Assembly (NCBI RefSeq): GCF_014805685.1
Contig: NC_060900.1
Coordinates: forward strand, 8,030,450-8,094,449
DNA length: 64,000 nt
Source: Silurus meridionalis
Taxonomy: Eukaryota > Chordata > Actinopteri > Siluriformes > Siluridae
Reading direction: 5' to 3'
Shown: positions 1 through 13,097 of the stretch, piece by piece
Layout: the number at the start of each line of letters is the position of its first letter
How positions within the stretch are numbered: the first letter of the stretch is position 1
The notes under the pieces: generated by a model
What the model was told of the DNA's origin: nothing
Seen by the model: the letters and a program-made list of their open reading frames with translations, nothing else
The model's database searches: none
Translations under genes and position numbers: made by a program

Positions 1-430
1 AAGCAGCATTGCATCAGGCAGCAGGATTTGCAGGTAGAGTGCACAAACAAAATGGCAATCTCTCAAATTCACAGAGCCCCAGAGGTGTTGTAAGGGCCGT
101 CTTCTCATAGTCTCTTAGGTCAACCTGTATCTGTCAAAACTCATTGGACAGGTCTAAAGTGGTGTACCAGCAGCTGGGAAAAAAATGGGAAAAGTATCCT
201 TGTGGGTTAGAGCATTTACTTTGACATAGTCCACGCAAAAACTCCAGGGCTCATCTTTCTTGGCCCTTGCTTGTCTACTATTATGTGCTGTAGAAGAGCT
301 TTTAGTTTTGACGAAAAGGACATGGGAATAGGTCTATTTTTCTTATTATTAGGGACGACATTACTTGTAAATATTTGATGGTGTTCTGCACAAGTTTCAC
401 CAAAATTGTGAACTGTGAAGATGCCATTCT
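1..430 (-). pseudogene. Ty3/gypsy-type reverse transcriptase relic
   Basis: Read on the minus strand, this stretch gives broken segments that resemble the RT core of Ty3/gypsy retrotransposons. A KKD..WSFCVDY segment lies near 250-200, followed by a TPLGLCEFE-like segment near 80-40 in another frame. Frames are interrupted by stops, so this is a dead copy that continues off the left edge of the window. No LTR or primer-binding site is visible. The assignment rests on recalled RT motifs only. Confidence 0.5.
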
Positions 431-2379
431 TGAATCACGAAATCTATATTAGATGCATCCATATTCATTTGCTGTTCCCCCATCAGCCTATCACTTTGGA
501 GAGTATACAATGGGTACTCATCAGCAACTCTCATTCTTCACTGTCAGGGGTGTGTTTAAAATACACTTGCCAGAGAGCCATCAGTCAATGATGATGATGA
601 TAAAGCAGGAAGTAATGTTGAGATTAATGGTCATGATGTATTCTTCACCCAGGAGAGCTTTTTTGTCACTTGCTAATGCACTCCATCATGTTCTTGAAAA
701 GGTTTAAATTCCCCAGAATTTCATGCCATTGAATCATAAATTCAAGGACACTTCAGTTCCCATCCTTCCATCAGAGGTTAATACAAGAGGAAGTAGCAAA
801 AATCAGTCTCATTTCAATCTGTTGTTTTGGGGGTTTTTTTGACACTGTGACCATAATGGAAGTCATTCCAGTTTTACCTTGAATGAAAACTTTCCAAAAA
901 TCTGCAACCTCCCAACCTTCATCCCTAAGATTCATTTATCTGGCCATTGATAGTTGTCTGATTTTCTTCATTTCTTCATTCTTCATTCAAAGTTTTCAAG
1001 AAGAGTGCTTCCTTCCATTCTTTTATGTCTGCCATATGATAATGTAATGCTGGGGCTTACAAAAAAAATAATGTAATGCTGGGGCTTACAAAAACCATGC
1101 TTATATTCTGACTTGCTTCTGAGAAGTCAAGCTGATGTTGCAGTAACCCCCTAATATTACCCACTGAGCCCCTCAGCACTAAGAAAATCTTCAATTTTCA
1201 TATGCCATCCCCCAAGTGGCACTCTGCAGAAAATTTAGGCACCCATGGAATTCTTAAAATAAAGGCATTACCATCGTATTAACATTTGTCCAATTTGCAG
1301 ACAAAATCTACCTTTGATTTAATTCCGTTTGCATGATAAATGTCACAAATCTGGCCCCTGCAGTGCTTTTCCAGTACTTCACCTCCCGCTATTCCTGACA
1401 CATGCGTTTCAAGATCACCTGCAATCAAGGATGGGTTAAAGAGTTCAGACAAGCAGACGCTGTCACTGCAAACTTCTTAATAATCAGCAGTTTTGAACTG
1501 AGGACATGAAGCTGTGGGTTCACCCACTCTTCCAATTTTATACTAAACTGATCCGCATGTAAATGCAAAATGAAGTTCTTCCCTACTAAGTGTAGGGTTG
1601 CTACAAATATCTGGTAATGACTTAAAGAATAGGCAATGTTTTATCAGTGTCTGTTACTGACACCTTCTAGGGCAAGCTTCACAGGTACATTCTACTCTAG
1701 ACAATATCTTTTTGTTTCTAAAAATAAAAAATACCAAGGTTGACCCTGGTGTGCTACATGTCCTCCAGTGGTGGTCTCAGCTGTCTTATCCACCCACTGC
1801 AGATACTTGTGGCCCTGAGTCTCTCCTATTAATAGCAGTGTGTGCTACACAGCCCTCTTTCAGTGGTCTACAGTACTCTTTTATTTTGTAGATATTTGGG
1901 GCTAATTTGTGAATATAGATTGATTGTGTTTGCATATTAAAATGCTATAAGAAAGCTAACACTGGTAGCAATCTAGTAGGAAGAGGTAGTCATCCTGTTT
2001 AGACCTAGGCACAGACTTTAACATACTTAGGAGAAACATGCACACATAAAAAAGGTTTAATTAAATATTGGCTTTAGTACACATACTTATATACACATTT
2101 GTATGTAAATTTTATGCAGCTTTATTATTGCTTTGCCAATTACAGTATCTTTCCCCACCTTTTTACTGCATTTTACAGTATTTGGCAATGACACTACAAT
2201 TGAACTGCAACATCATGTCACATAATACCAGGGAAGTGGATGCAAATGTGAATAGCATTTAATTAAAGTGCAAATACGTATACAATGTAAAGAATGCAGG
2301 GGACCATTAATATTTAAAGATTAAAAATCTAAAATTTATTTTTTTTGTAATTTGTACCAATTGGCCAGGATAGGGGCCT
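431..2379. other. no gene recognised; AT-rich spacer
   Basis: I see no supportable gene. A small tandem duplication (about 27 bp, containing taatgctggggcttac) lies at about 1038-1094. The first part may be more of the retroelement decaying at the left edge, since short pol-like stretches continue, but I cannot define its border. A short open frame at 453-707 has no recognisable domain. Confidence 0.4.
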
Positions 2380-3815
2380 GAGCTAGGAAGGATGTGCTGC
2401 ATGTTAAAGCAATAAATGATGGAGATTGAAATGTGTTGACTAGTGAGGAGAGTGTGTTGAGTAGGTGGAGGGAGTATTTTAAGCAGCTGATGAATGAGGG
2501 AAATGAGAGCAAGAAAGAAGGTTGGATGGTGTAGAGATGGTGAAGCAGGAAGTGGATAGGCTTAGTAAGGAGGAAGTGAGAGCAGCGATTCAGAGGACGA
2601 AGAGTGGAAAGTCGGTTGGACCAGATGACATACCAGTAGAAACGTGGAGATGTTTAGGAGAGATGGCAGTGGAGGTTTTAACTAAATTGTTTTACAAGAT
2701 TGTGTGCAGAAGATGTGCAGACCTGCAGTAACTACAGGGGAATAAAGTTGACCAGTCACACCATGAACTTATGGAAAAGAGTAGTGGAATCCAGGCTAAG
2801 AGAAGAGGTGACCATCTGTGAGCAACAGTATGGTTAAATGCCCTAGAAAAGCACTACAGATGCAATATTGAGAATGCAAAGAAGTATGTGAGGGTGGTGC
2901 AGGACATGTATGAGGACAGTGTGACAGCAGTGAAGTGTTCGGTAGCAACGACAGAATGGTTTAAGGTGGAGGTGGGGTTGCATCAAGGATCGGCTCTGAG
3001 CCCTTTCCTGTTTGCAGTGGTGATAGACAGGTTGACGGACGAGGTCAGACAGAAATTGGATGATATTGTGATTTGTGGTGAGAGTAGGGAGCAGGATGAG
3101 CCTGGAGAGGTGATGGTACGTTCTGGAGAGAAGGGGAATGAATATCAGTAGGAGTAAGACAGAGTACATGTGTGTGAATGAGAGGGAGGGCAGTGGAGTG
3201 GTGCAGTTGCAGGGAGAAGAGGTGGAGAAGGTGGAGGAGTTCAGGTACCTGGGGTCAACAATGAAAAGTAATGGAGAGTTTGTTAGAGAAGTGAAGAAAA
3301 GAGTGCAGGCAGGGTGGAGTGGATGGAGAAGAGTGGCAGGAGTGATTTGTGATAGAAGAGTATTTGCAAAAGTGAAAGGGAAAGTTTATAGGACTGTGGT
3401 GAGACCTGCGATGTTTATGGTGTAGAGACAGTGGCACTGACTAAAAGACAGGAGGCGGAGCTGGAGGTGGCAGAGCTTTTCATTGGGAGTGATGACGATG
3501 GACAGGATTAGAAATTAGTTTATTAGATGGAGAGATCAGATCAGTTCAGATGTAGGACGTTTTGAAGACAAAGTGAGGGAAGAGATGGTTTGGACATGTG
3601 CAGAGGAGGGTATATAGGTAGAAGAATGCTGAGGATGGAGCCACCAGGAAGGAGGAAAAGAGGAAGACCAAGGAGGAGGTTTATGGATGAGGTGAGGGAA
3701 GACATGCAGGTAGTTGGTTTGAAAGAGGCAGATGTAGAGGACAGGGGGGGTATGGAGACTGATAATCCGCTGTGGCGACCCCTAATGGGAGCAGCTGAAA
3801 GAAGAAAAAGCATAT
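2380..3815 (+). mobile_element. decayed non-LTR retrotransposon (LINE), 3' part
   Basis: Three overlapping open segments (about 2522-2731, 2888-3151, 3138-3425) plus one at 3590-3817 encode pieces of a LINE reverse transcriptase. They include GKSVGPDDIP, GLHQGSALSPFLFAVV and DDIVICGE (palm motifs), EYMCVNEREGSG, and a basic RRMLRMEPPGRRKRGRPRRR tail. Frameshifts and an internal deletion (before DDIVIC) make it non-functional. The 3' end runs through a gcgacccctaatgggagcagc stretch into a purine-rich tail, as in full LINE 3' ends. The clade is probably RTE-like, but this is tentative. A second, antisense copy lies at about 9.2-11.0 kb. Confidence 0.8.
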
Positions 3816-4839
3816 AAAGTACAAAGTATAATTTTTTAAATATAATGCTAAAATGTAAATCAGTTTAGAAAATATATTTCACATGAAAATTGCTGTTGTC
3901 ATGTAAAAGACAGAAAGGCAGTATGTAGGTTCATTAATATTTGCACATTTAACAATGCTTTAATGAGTCACTGTGTAAAAGAGCCAACAACCGCAGGCGC
4001 TCTGCAGTCACTGCATCTAATGAAAGGACTGGACTTAATGTAATAGACATATCATTCTCAGCTATTAGATCCAACCTTAATCCCTACTTTAATTTGGTAC
4101 TGTGATTTAATGGACACAAGGGTACTGAACCCTGCATTGCAATTTGTACTAACATTTTAGCTAGAGGTTTAGACATAGTCATACACTCCACAAACTTACT
4201 CCTGAACCCTGATATAACAAGTGGCATTTTTCCTCATCATGCTGAAACGAACTAAAATTACGTTGTTGTTTTTTTTTGTCTTTTTTATCGTACAGATAAG
4301 AGCAATACATCATTCGATTCTGTAAAGGGTTTACTTTTATTTGTATACACTCATAATAATAAAACACTGTGCTTTAATAAAATGAAGAAAACAGACAGGG
4401 TGCGCTCCCTGCCGTCTCAGTCATCTCTCTTAACAGACACAAAAATAAAACAAGCTGAATCTTAGTGAATACTTGCCTCACAGCCATAACAAATATATGA
4501 ATAGAAAGCGTGAAATGTCCATTTTTGTCCAACCAGTTCACATCGAAAACAAATATTCTCTGATTACGTAAACCATATGAAAGTTAGAAGAGGTAGAGTT
4601 TCTCCGGTATCACCTCATTAACCGTCCGTTTGAAAAGGTTTTGTTTGGTGTCCTGATGATTAACGTCATTTAAAACACCATAATTACATTGAAACATGCA
4701 CAAGGATATTTTGTCCTCATGCTCTATGATGAATATGGTTTCACTGATAATAAACATACACTTGCATAAAGCAGCAAAATTTTCCATGCCCATGTTGATT
4801 GGAATATTACAAACGTGAAAAGTATTCATTTATGATAAA
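3816..4839. other. no gene recognised
   Basis: AT-rich sequence with short frames only. No motif, RNA gene or clear transposon terminus was seen. Confidence 0.4.
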
Positions 4840-5116
4840 AAAAAAAAATATGCGAATAAGTGGCGATTAATCATGATTAATTATTTTATCGACAGCCCTA
4901 ATATTATTATGACGTAAGGTCCAATTGCCAGCCTGACACTTAAACAGGTAGTAGTAATGGCTCCTTTTTTTACTTAAGTACATGTCAGAGCCCAAACTTC
5001 TTTACTTTAATTTGAGTAAAAAAGTGTAATCAGTACTTCAACTTTTACCAGAGACTTTTGAAACATGAGTATCTGTACTACTTGAGCGAAGGATGTGTGT
5101 ACTTTTGCCACATCTG
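4840..5116 (-). mobile_element. partial hAT-like repeat, same family as 60728-61453
   Basis: Positions about 4905-5116 are the reverse complement of the first ~220 bp of the element at 60728. Shared blocks are the terminal cagatgtggcaaaagtac, a ...cttcactcaagt... block, and the acttaaacaggtagtagtaatg block. The left part (4840-4900), with gcgattaatcatgattaatt, looks like a different repeat end. No target duplication was found, so this copy is truncated. Confidence 0.55.
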
Positions 5117-6592
5117 ATATAACTAAACCAATTCCCAATACCTCAGTCTCATGTACAGTAAATGTATGATTTACAGGGTCAATGTGTTAGTACATTAATC
5201 TTCTTTGTGATGTTTAACTTCTAATCGTGCTTCATTTATACCTTTATCAGCAATAAGCATCTTTATACAGGAAAAACCCCACAGAGGACCCAGAGCTTAT
5301 TCTGGCAACATTATGCACAAGGCTACACCAGCCATATCACTCTGATTGGTATGCCAATTTATTGCAAAGAAATATGCATGCACATTTACAGTATAAATGC
5401 TTTTGGATGGAGACGGAAACACACATGAACAGGGAAAGAGTGACAGTAGCTAAAGCACAGAATCAAACCTAGGACCATGAATCTGCAAGATGATATTGCT
5501 ACCTGCACCAAAATTAGCTTCTTCTTAGTGGTAACTAAATGGCTATTTTAGAATATGGCACATATTTTTTACTATTAGTGACTTCTAAGCTATTAAATGA
5601 TACAAAACACTCCCATTGAAAATTCTGTTTCAAGATGTCTGCTAGAATCTCATCAATGTGACTGAAGCAGCATAGACATGCTGTGTTTTTAACAGCTACT
5701 GAGGAGTCAGATAATTTTACATTGACATGGATTTATTATGAAATAAAATAAAGAAATCACTGTAGACGTACTATATTTAACAGTAGTAGCATGTTAGCTT
5801 ACAAATGTAATAATGAATAAATACTGAAAAGTAAGGTTTACATGGAGGAAATGTGTTTAAATGATTGGCAAGTTAGAAAGTCTGTATGCAAGATGGAGAG
5901 GTCATATTATTTGCTAGTGTCACAGCAGTCTTCAGATGGATTAGTCAAGTGTGCTAATTTGATTAGATTTCAATCTTGCTCACCACTGTTCAGGCCAGAC
6001 TATTAGTCAGTTACAGAGAGAAAACTCTTCATCATTTCTTAATCATCATCTTAATCATTTCAGGATCCCAGGTTATCACACTTTATTTCATACCCTTAAT
6101 GATTCTAACATCATCAACCTGATTTGATCCTAATTTAAATTTGTCTGCGAATTTTTAGAGTCGAGTTTTCAGCCAGGCTCCTGTCTACAACAGGATGAGA
6201 TGAGAGAAAGTGTCATCCTACATATTGCCTGTTATCAACAAGTACTACTGGGAACTCAACTCAAAGCACACAAGCGTGGGTATACACACATGCGATCGCA
6301 CACACACTAGTCACAAAGAGTATCTCAAGGCTGTTGCTGCAAGGAACAGTAAATGCCTCAAAAACAAAGCACATCGTGAGTACAGGACTGAAAAATAGAG
6401 CACTTGTATGGTTTCTTTTATTCTTCTCTGACACACTGCTTAACTGTACAAAAATGGCTCCATATTTACAATGGGTTTCTATTTAAAAAAGATGGGATAA
6501 AAAATCCAAAGCAGATGAATATGGTTCCATTCATTTGTTTCTTTTCTCGTTTGTCATTTTTACACACACAAGCTTTAATATGCATCCTCACA
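5117..6592. other. spacer with an old SINE-like fragment
   Basis: No gene was seen. About 5400-5520 ends in an 'aatcaaacctaggaccatgaat' type block, which resembles the 3' side of a common fish interspersed repeat. The matching 5' side may be the fragment at 6640-6830. The remainder has no recognisable feature. Confidence 0.35.
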
Positions 6593-6593
6593 T

Positions 6594-6634
6594 ATTCATT
6601 CATTCATTCATTCATTCATTCATTCATTCATTCG
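6594..6634. repeat. (ATTC)n microsatellite
   Basis: Uninterrupted tetranucleotide run of about ten units. Confidence 0.95.
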
Positions 6635-6639
6635 TCTGT

Positions 6640-6830
6640 AGTACTTTCAGCTGGTCAGTGTCAGAGTATATCTAGAGCCTTAGGATCACAGTAAAGGAGA
6701 ACACACACTCGATGGGATGTCAGTCCATCACATGGCAAAATACAAAAACAAATTCAACTCCTAGGGTCAATTTGGAGATCTCAGCTAGAGGAGTGCCCCA
6801 CACATAATAACCTGAGATTACAGGGCCACG
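6640..6830 (+). repeat. degenerate fish interspersed repeat
   Basis: Contains the 'gatgggatgtcagtccatcac' and 'gggtcaatttggagat' blocks, which recur in a common teleost interspersed repeat (recalled, not searched). Strongly diverged, no ORF. Confidence 0.4.
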
Positions 6831-7189
6831 TTTACCAATGTGTAGTATCATATCTCTTGGCAGTATACATCTGGGAATTGAGGAAATCAGTTGCTGAAGT
6901 TTTGTGTCTTCATATGTGTCCGATACAGGATTCTAGCTGCTCAACAGTTCTGGGTGTCTTTTTTTTTTTTTTTTTATTTGCTTGATGTCTAGACTGCAGG
7001 CAGGCCAGTTCAGCACCCAGACTCTTCTACCACAGAGTCATGCTTGTGTAATAGATGCAGTATGCAGTTAGCATTGTCTTGCTCAAACATGCAAGGACTT
7101 CCTTGAAATATACATTTTTTGGATAGAAGAATTTGTTGCTCTAAAACCTGGATAAATCAGCATTGATGGAGCCTTTCCAGATGCGCAAG

Positions 7190-7510
7190 CTGTTCTACCC
7201 ACTGTCTTAGTGAAGTCATATTCTCAAAAGACTGATGCTTGCTTACAAAACCAAAAATGGACCAACACCTTCTTATCTCAGATATCTCCTCACTCCTTGC
7301 ACTGCTCCATACTGCCTGAGATCCCCTAGAACTGCTTGGCTGGTTCCACCTTCTCTCAGGGTAAGAGGTAAGTATACGTCAATGCTCTTCTCTGTTCTGG
7401 CACCGAGGTGGTGGAATGAACCCCTAGATGTTCGAACAGGGTGTCACTGGCTATCTTTACTTGACAGGTGAAGTCCTACCTCTTTCTGAAACACTTAATC
7501 TAGCACTTTT
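7190..7510 (+). mobile_element. LINE 3'-end fragment (jockey/L2/Rex1-like)
   Basis: The frame at 7235-7471 reads YKTKNGPTPSYLRYLLTP...LAPRWWNEPLD. This resembles the C-terminal 'NGLAPSYLSDLL...APRLWNSLP' region of teleost LINE ORF2 proteins. It is truncated at both sides and decayed. A related antisense scrap is at 16440-16700. Confidence 0.55.
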
Positions 7511-7734
7511 CCCAGTTTGCTTTGCCTTTGTTTAAAAAAGAAAATCCTCTGAGTTGCAGGCTGAAGGTATCTCAAGTTTGTCATTTAGAAAACCAGTGTT
7601 GATTTATTCATCAATAAAGACTCAAAGCACTTTCATACATCGCTCATGGCGTCTGCTAAATGGCATAAATGTAAATGTGCTATACCATGTAATGCACCCC
7701 ATACTATCAGAGATGCTGCTTTTTGAACTGACTG

Positions 7735-7975
7735 TTTTATCCAGACTTTTGTTTCTGTGTCCCAACTTTCTGTGTCAGATGTGTTGCAGCTATAAAATTC
7801 TAAATTACCTTATTTATTTCCTCCAAATGCAAAATTTCCTCAGTTTAAAAAATTTACATGTTTTCTTTGTTCTACAATATTGTGAATAAAATGTGGGTTT
7901 ATGAGATTTGCAAATCATAGCATTCTGTTTTTATTTACATTTTACAGTGTCTCCACATTTCTGGAATTGGCATTC
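7735..7975 (+). mobile_element. DNA-transposon terminal fragment
   Basis: It ends in 'cattttacagtgtctccacatttctggaattgg', preceded by 'gtttatgagatttgcaaatcatagcattctg'. This is the layout of a widespread teleost DNA-transposon terminus, known here from memory. No transposase frame remains. Confidence 0.45.
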
Positions 7976-8604
7976 CTACTCTCATTTTGGCCTGCTTTTT
8001 ACAATCTCCTTAGGTTCATGAATTCAGATTTGTAACCCTATCACAGCTGTCATCAGCAGAAATCTCTACAGTCATATGTTAACAAGCTCAAGCTGATATC
8101 TCTTTCTACAGTACTAGGTGCTGGATTTCTGATCTCTCAATTGCACGTGACATCTGCGTGTCTTCTTATGTCTGATCTGTAGCTCTGTGGCTGTGATTAA
8201 TCTGAACTCTTGGAGAGCTTTAATATTAATACTCTTCTGTTTGTTTATCTGCCTTCAACAGAAATCTAATCAAATGGTATATGAGAAAACACAAGACAGT
8301 CCGGCTGGAGTGAAAGATGGTGGAGATTAATAAAATATTGTCATGCTTGTTTTCAGGCTGAAACATGATCTTTCTAGTTCAAAACAGGCCTTTGTAGAGC
8401 AAGAAACACTTCACGTATCAGTGTGTGTTCATATTCTAGTGCTTATGGTGTTCAAGCTTTTGGCTGTTTAAGACTTCGAATGGATCAATGCCAAAATAAT
8501 AATGCAAAGACTTCAATATATTCAAAACTTAGAGTGCCAGACAAATACCAGTGATCCTATCACGGTCTTCTTTACATACCTGCCTGATTTATCCTGATGT
8601 TCTG

Positions 8605-9030
8605 CCTTTGGATGGGGTTCTCTTTAGATCCCTTGGTGCAGCTGAGGATGGCTCCACATGAACAGTCTAAAGATCCATGTGGAGTTTTCTAAACCATGAA
8701 AATGGATTTTGACTGTAATTAGTATAAACAGTCTCCATCAGTGAACAGTTAATTACCTCAACAAATAATGGAACAGTGATGAATAACACTCAGATGAGAA
8801 TGGTTCCCCTTTTGAGTCTTGTTCCTCTCAAGGTATCATCTTCATACCATCTCAGAGTTTTTGCTTACCACTGTTGCCACTGGCTCGCTCATAAAGGGAA
8901 AAAACATATAAGGACTAATTTATGATGCTAACATGTATATTCACTATATTTAACTATGTAAAGCTGCTTTGGGCCAATGCCCATTGTTAAAAGTGCTATA
9001 CAAAATAAATTGAATTGAATTAAATACAAC
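8605..9030 (+). mobile_element. CR1/L2-like LINE or SINE tail
   Basis: Non-coding repeat ending in 'aaagctgctttgggccaatgcccattgttaaaagtgctata' followed by an (attga)n-type tail near 9005-9027. The same arrangement, on the same strand, is found at 61675-62120, which confirms a dispersed family. The 3' pentamer tail suggests a LINE-mobilised element. Confidence 0.6.
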
Positions 9031-9177
9031 GTTGATTACAGCATTTCTTTGGATTAACCTTTAATATTTTCTTTACTGCTCTAATGGGAAATGTAGACAT
9101 AAGAACTTTGCTCCTAGGAAGCACCAAATCACTATTTCTATGATAGTTTCTTACTGTTTGCTACAGCATTTATATTG

Positions 9178-11000
9178 ACTACCTGCATGTCTTCTCTCAC
9201 CACATCCATAAACCTCCTCCTTGGCCTTCATCTTTTCCTCCAACCTGGCGGCTCCATCCTCAGCATTCTTCTACCGATATGTCCCATGTCCCTCCTCTGC
9301 ACATGTCCAAACCATCTCAATCTCGCCTCCCTCACCAAGCGTCTCCAAAAAGTCCTACATGCGCTGTCCCTCTAATAAACTCATTTCTAATTCTGTCTAT
9401 CCTCATCACTCCCAACGGAAACCACAGCATCTTTAGCTATGATACCTCCAGCTTCGCCTCCGCCTGCACTCTTTTCTTCACTTCTCTAACACACTCTCCA
9501 TTACTTTGCACTGTTGACCCTAGGTACCTGAACTCTTCCACCTTCTCCACCTCTTTTCCCTGCAACCGCACCACTCCACTGCCCTCCCTCTCATTCACAC
9601 ACATGTACTCTGTATTACTCCTACTGACTTTCATTTCCCTTCTCTCCAGCGCATACCTCCATCTCTCCAGTCTCTTCTCAACTCTCACCACAAATCACAA
9701 TATTATCCGCCAACATTATAATCCAGGGAGACTCCTGTCTGACCTCGTCCGTGAACGTGTCCATCACCACTGCAAACAGGAAAGGGCTCAGAGCTGATCC
9801 TTGATGCAGTCCAACCTCCACTTTGAACCAGTCTGTGTTCCTACTGCACACTTCACTGCTGTCACACTGTCCTCATACATGTCCTGCACCACCCTCACAT
9901 ACTTCTCTGACACACCTGACTTCTTCATACAGTAACACAACTTCCTCTTGCAAAATATGCTTCTGTGGTGCTCTTCCTTGGCATGAAACCATACTGTTGC
10001 TCACAGATGGTCACCTCTTCTCTCAGCCTGGCTTCCACTACTCTTTCCCATAACTTCATGGTGTGACTGATCAACTTAATTCCCCTGTAGTTACTGCAGG
10101 TCTGCAGTAACTACAACTGACACTGAAATCTCCCTTATTCTTAAAGATCGGTACCAGCACACTTCTTCTCCATTCCTCAGGCATCCTCTCACCTTTCAAA
10201 ATCCTGTTAAACAATCTTACTAAAAACTCCACTGCCATCTCTCCTAAACATCTACATGCTTTTACCGGTATGTCGTCTGGTCCAAATGACTTTCCAGTCT
10301 TCATCCTCTTAATTGCTGCTCTCACTTCCCATTTACTAATAATATAATATCCTTTTTCCACTCTTATACATCACCCTATGATCCTCATTCTTCTTAAAAT
10401 AAGTGTTCACCACTGCAATTTTCATCCTTTTAGCAAAATCGACCACTATCTGCCCTTCCACATTCCTCTCCTTAAAGCCATACCTACCCATCACCTCCTC
10501 ATCACCTCTGTTCCCTTCACCTACATCTGCGCCAATCAACAATCTTTCATTTCTAAGTACACCATCTACCACTTAATCTAGCTCACTCCAAAATCTTTAG
10601 TTCTCCTCCATCTCACAACCTACTTGTAGAGAATAGGCACTGATAACATTTATCATTACCCTTTCAACTTCCAGCTTCACGTTCATCACCCTATCAGAAA
10701 CTCTCCTTACCTCCTCTACACTCTTACTCTACTTTTCCTTCAGAATCACCCCTACACTATTTTTCTTTTCAGCCACACTATGATAGAACAGTTTAAACCC
10801 ACCTCCGATGTTCCTGGCCTTACTCCCTTTCCACTTGGTCTCCTGAACACACAACATATCTACCTTTCTCCTCTCCATCATATCAGCTAACTTTCTCCCT
10901 TTCCACATATTTGATTGGGCACATGTTTTCCGCTGGATGCTCTTCCTAACACCCTTCCCATTTATCCGGGCTTGGGACTGGCACTAAGAGTGCACTGGCT
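9178..11000 (-). mobile_element. decayed LINE, antisense, endonuclease plus RT
   Basis: On the minus strand the element starts near 11000. It runs through an APE-type endonuclease scrap at 10572-10336 (GADVGEGNRGDEEVMGRYG, VVDFAKRM, VVNTYF), then an RT start at 10361-10071 (GKSFGPDDIP, GERMPEEWRRSVLVPIFKNKGD), then RT and C-terminal parts at 9691-9437 (RWRYALERR, EYMCVNEREGSG, FRYLGSTVQSNGE). Protein blocks match those of the plus-strand copy at 2380-3815, so both belong to one family. It is internally deleted and frameshifted, and its 3' end is missing at about 9178. Confidence 0.8.
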
Positions 11001-11079
11001 TGTGCAACCCTAATGGCTGGGCTACAGACACACAACATTAAGGATATAAAATATTAAGTCTGTACCTACTGACATAGAC

Positions 11080-11500
11080 AACCAGGCTATGGGCTGAAAT
11101 ATTCTGGTTCTTGGAAGATTTACAGATGCCATCAATATCCACACGAATCTCTGACAAAGCAATGACAATACTGCACCAAATCATCATTAATCAAACACCG
11201 GATTTTACAGAAACATTCTGATGATGTGCATGATCAAAAATATTTCCATCTCATCTGACCATAAGGCAAAATGCAAATTCTAAGATCTCAGGATAAGCTC
11301 TTTTTTTGCAGTGCTTCCAAAAAGCCTGTTCTTATAAATCTGGTGTTTAGCAGTTGATATGGAAACTCGACAACCACAAGAATCAACTATGTTGTGTAAT
11401 TCCAAAACTGCAATCTTTGTGCTGTTTTCTCCTACTTTCACATGGTTGAAACAGTTAAACATTTGCCAGTAAGTTATTCTTGAGCACATTTTCATCCATT
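11080..11500 (-). pseudogene. Tc1-like transposase relic (DNA-binding region)
   Basis: The minus-strand frame at 11495-11280 reads GCRVSISTAKHQIY...STAKKELIL. This resembles the second helix-turn-helix region of Tc1-type transposases, where a GCRVSISTVKRVLY-like motif is usual. The rest is broken by stops. Confidence 0.5.
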
Positions 11501-11539
11501 AAGGAGAATCGTAATCTTTTTTTTTTTGGGTATAGCTTT

Positions 11540-12255
11540 ATATTTTAAGTGCTTATACATTTTTACTATCCGTTACTTGATTTGTTTTTTTCAATAGACA
11601 CATACATACGCACACATACGCACACATACGCACACACACGCACACACACACATATATATATTTCTTCTTGCTGTTTGCAGTACTTAGAAACAGTTTTTGA
11701 AGGAACTCAGCAGGTAGGTTGTTCCAAACATCTTGGAGAACTAAACACATATCTTCTGTGAATGTAGGCTGCCTCAAATCCTTCTGTCTTTTAATCTAAT
11801 CCCAGAGAGACACGATGATGTTGAGATCAGGACTCTGTGGGGGCCAAACTATAACATCCAGGACTCCTTAATCTGATCTAATCTACACTGAAGACAGGTT
11901 TTTGTCCTGCCGTGGTATATGACCTGTGTCTTGTCTTCCACAACCTCACCTTAGTCGAGTTCCTCATTCAAATTTAAGTTTCATACACAGCTGTTTCTGT
12001 TTCAGTTAATGACTGTGTTTACAAATAAAATTGATGATTATTAGCACCTGCTTGATATAATTGTTTAATCATACAGCTCGCTTTGGTCCTTCAAAATCCC
12101 TGACTGAATGCAAATGTACCTAGAAGAGCTGTCGCTGTTTTGACGGCAAAGGGTTTACAAATTTACAGTACAAATTTGATTTGGATTACTCTTCCGCTCA
12201 TTTTTTTTCCATTTTGTTCATTGACAAATTTTTTAAAGCATTCTTACTTTACGCA
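11540..12255 (-). mobile_element. internally deleted Tc1-like transposon
   Basis: Minus-strand orientation. The 5' terminal region is at about 12250-11890 (blocks such as 'gcattcttactttac', 'ccctgactgaatgcaaatgtacctagaa', 'ctgtttctgtttcagttaatgactgtg'). The transposase C-terminus is at 11777-11660 (LQDVWNNLPAEFLQKL). The middle of the transposase is missing. The 3' end is overwritten by a (CA)n tract at 11600-11660. No catalytic DDE region remains. Confidence 0.65.
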
Positions 12256-12258
12256 AGC

Positions 12259-12276
12259 ATATATATATATATAGTG

Positions 12277-12330
<54 letters not shown>
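12259..12330. repeat. (TA)n tract, left part
   Basis: Interrupted once by gtgcac. It forms the left half of a TA tract into which the MITE at 12331-12622 has inserted. Confidence 0.95.
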
Positions 12331-12335
<5 letters not shown>

Positions 12336-12619
12336 GAACCTCAGAGCTCGCGGCCTCAGCGCTCGCGACCTCGCATGCTCGTGACTCTCATTCAGATCGG
12401 CTCGGGAGCTAGTTTTAAAATTTCTAATCAAGATTTATCTCATTAAAATTGTCTAATTAAGTGTTATGGAGTGAAATAGTGTTATTAACTCATTCAAATC
12501 GATTTCGTATAGTGTTCTTTGGGTTTTTAGTGGGTTGGAAGGAGCGTATCAAAAGGTCGCGAAAATTCGGAACTCGCGACCGGTCTTGGTCCATAACCCT
12601 CATGAGCTCCGAGGTTCCA

Positions 12620-12622
<3 letters not shown>
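12331..12622. mobile_element. 292-bp MITE inserted in a (TA)n tract
   Basis: The left end reads tagtggaacctcagagctcg. The right end, reverse-complemented, reads cagtggaacctcggagctca, giving about 18 matches in the first 20 bases of an inverted terminal repeat. TA repeats lie on both sides, as expected for TA-targeting (mariner-like or similar) elements. No coding capacity. The interior is GC-richer (repeated cgcgacc words) than its surroundings. Confidence 0.75.
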
Positions 12623-12694
<72 letters not shown>

Positions 12695-12759
12695 GTCAGT
12701 ACTGTGTAAAAGTTTTAGGCAGGTGTAAAAGAATCGTAAAGTAAGAATCTTGAGAGATT

Positions 12760-12839
<80 letters not shown>

Positions 12840-12913
12840 TATCTAAAAGATCTCTTTGACCCAAGCTTCTTATGATAAAAGTATTTGATGAATGAATAGA
12901 TAGAAAATGAGGA

Positions 12914-12956
<43 letters not shown>

Positions 12957-13021
12957 GTCAGTACTGTGTAAAAGTTTTAGGCAGGTGTAAAAGAATCGTA
13001 AAGTAAGAATCTTGAGAGATT

Positions 13022-13097
<76 letters not shown>

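Noticed and set aside
453..707. 84-codon frame near the left edge
   Set aside because: No motif, start context or neighbour supports it.
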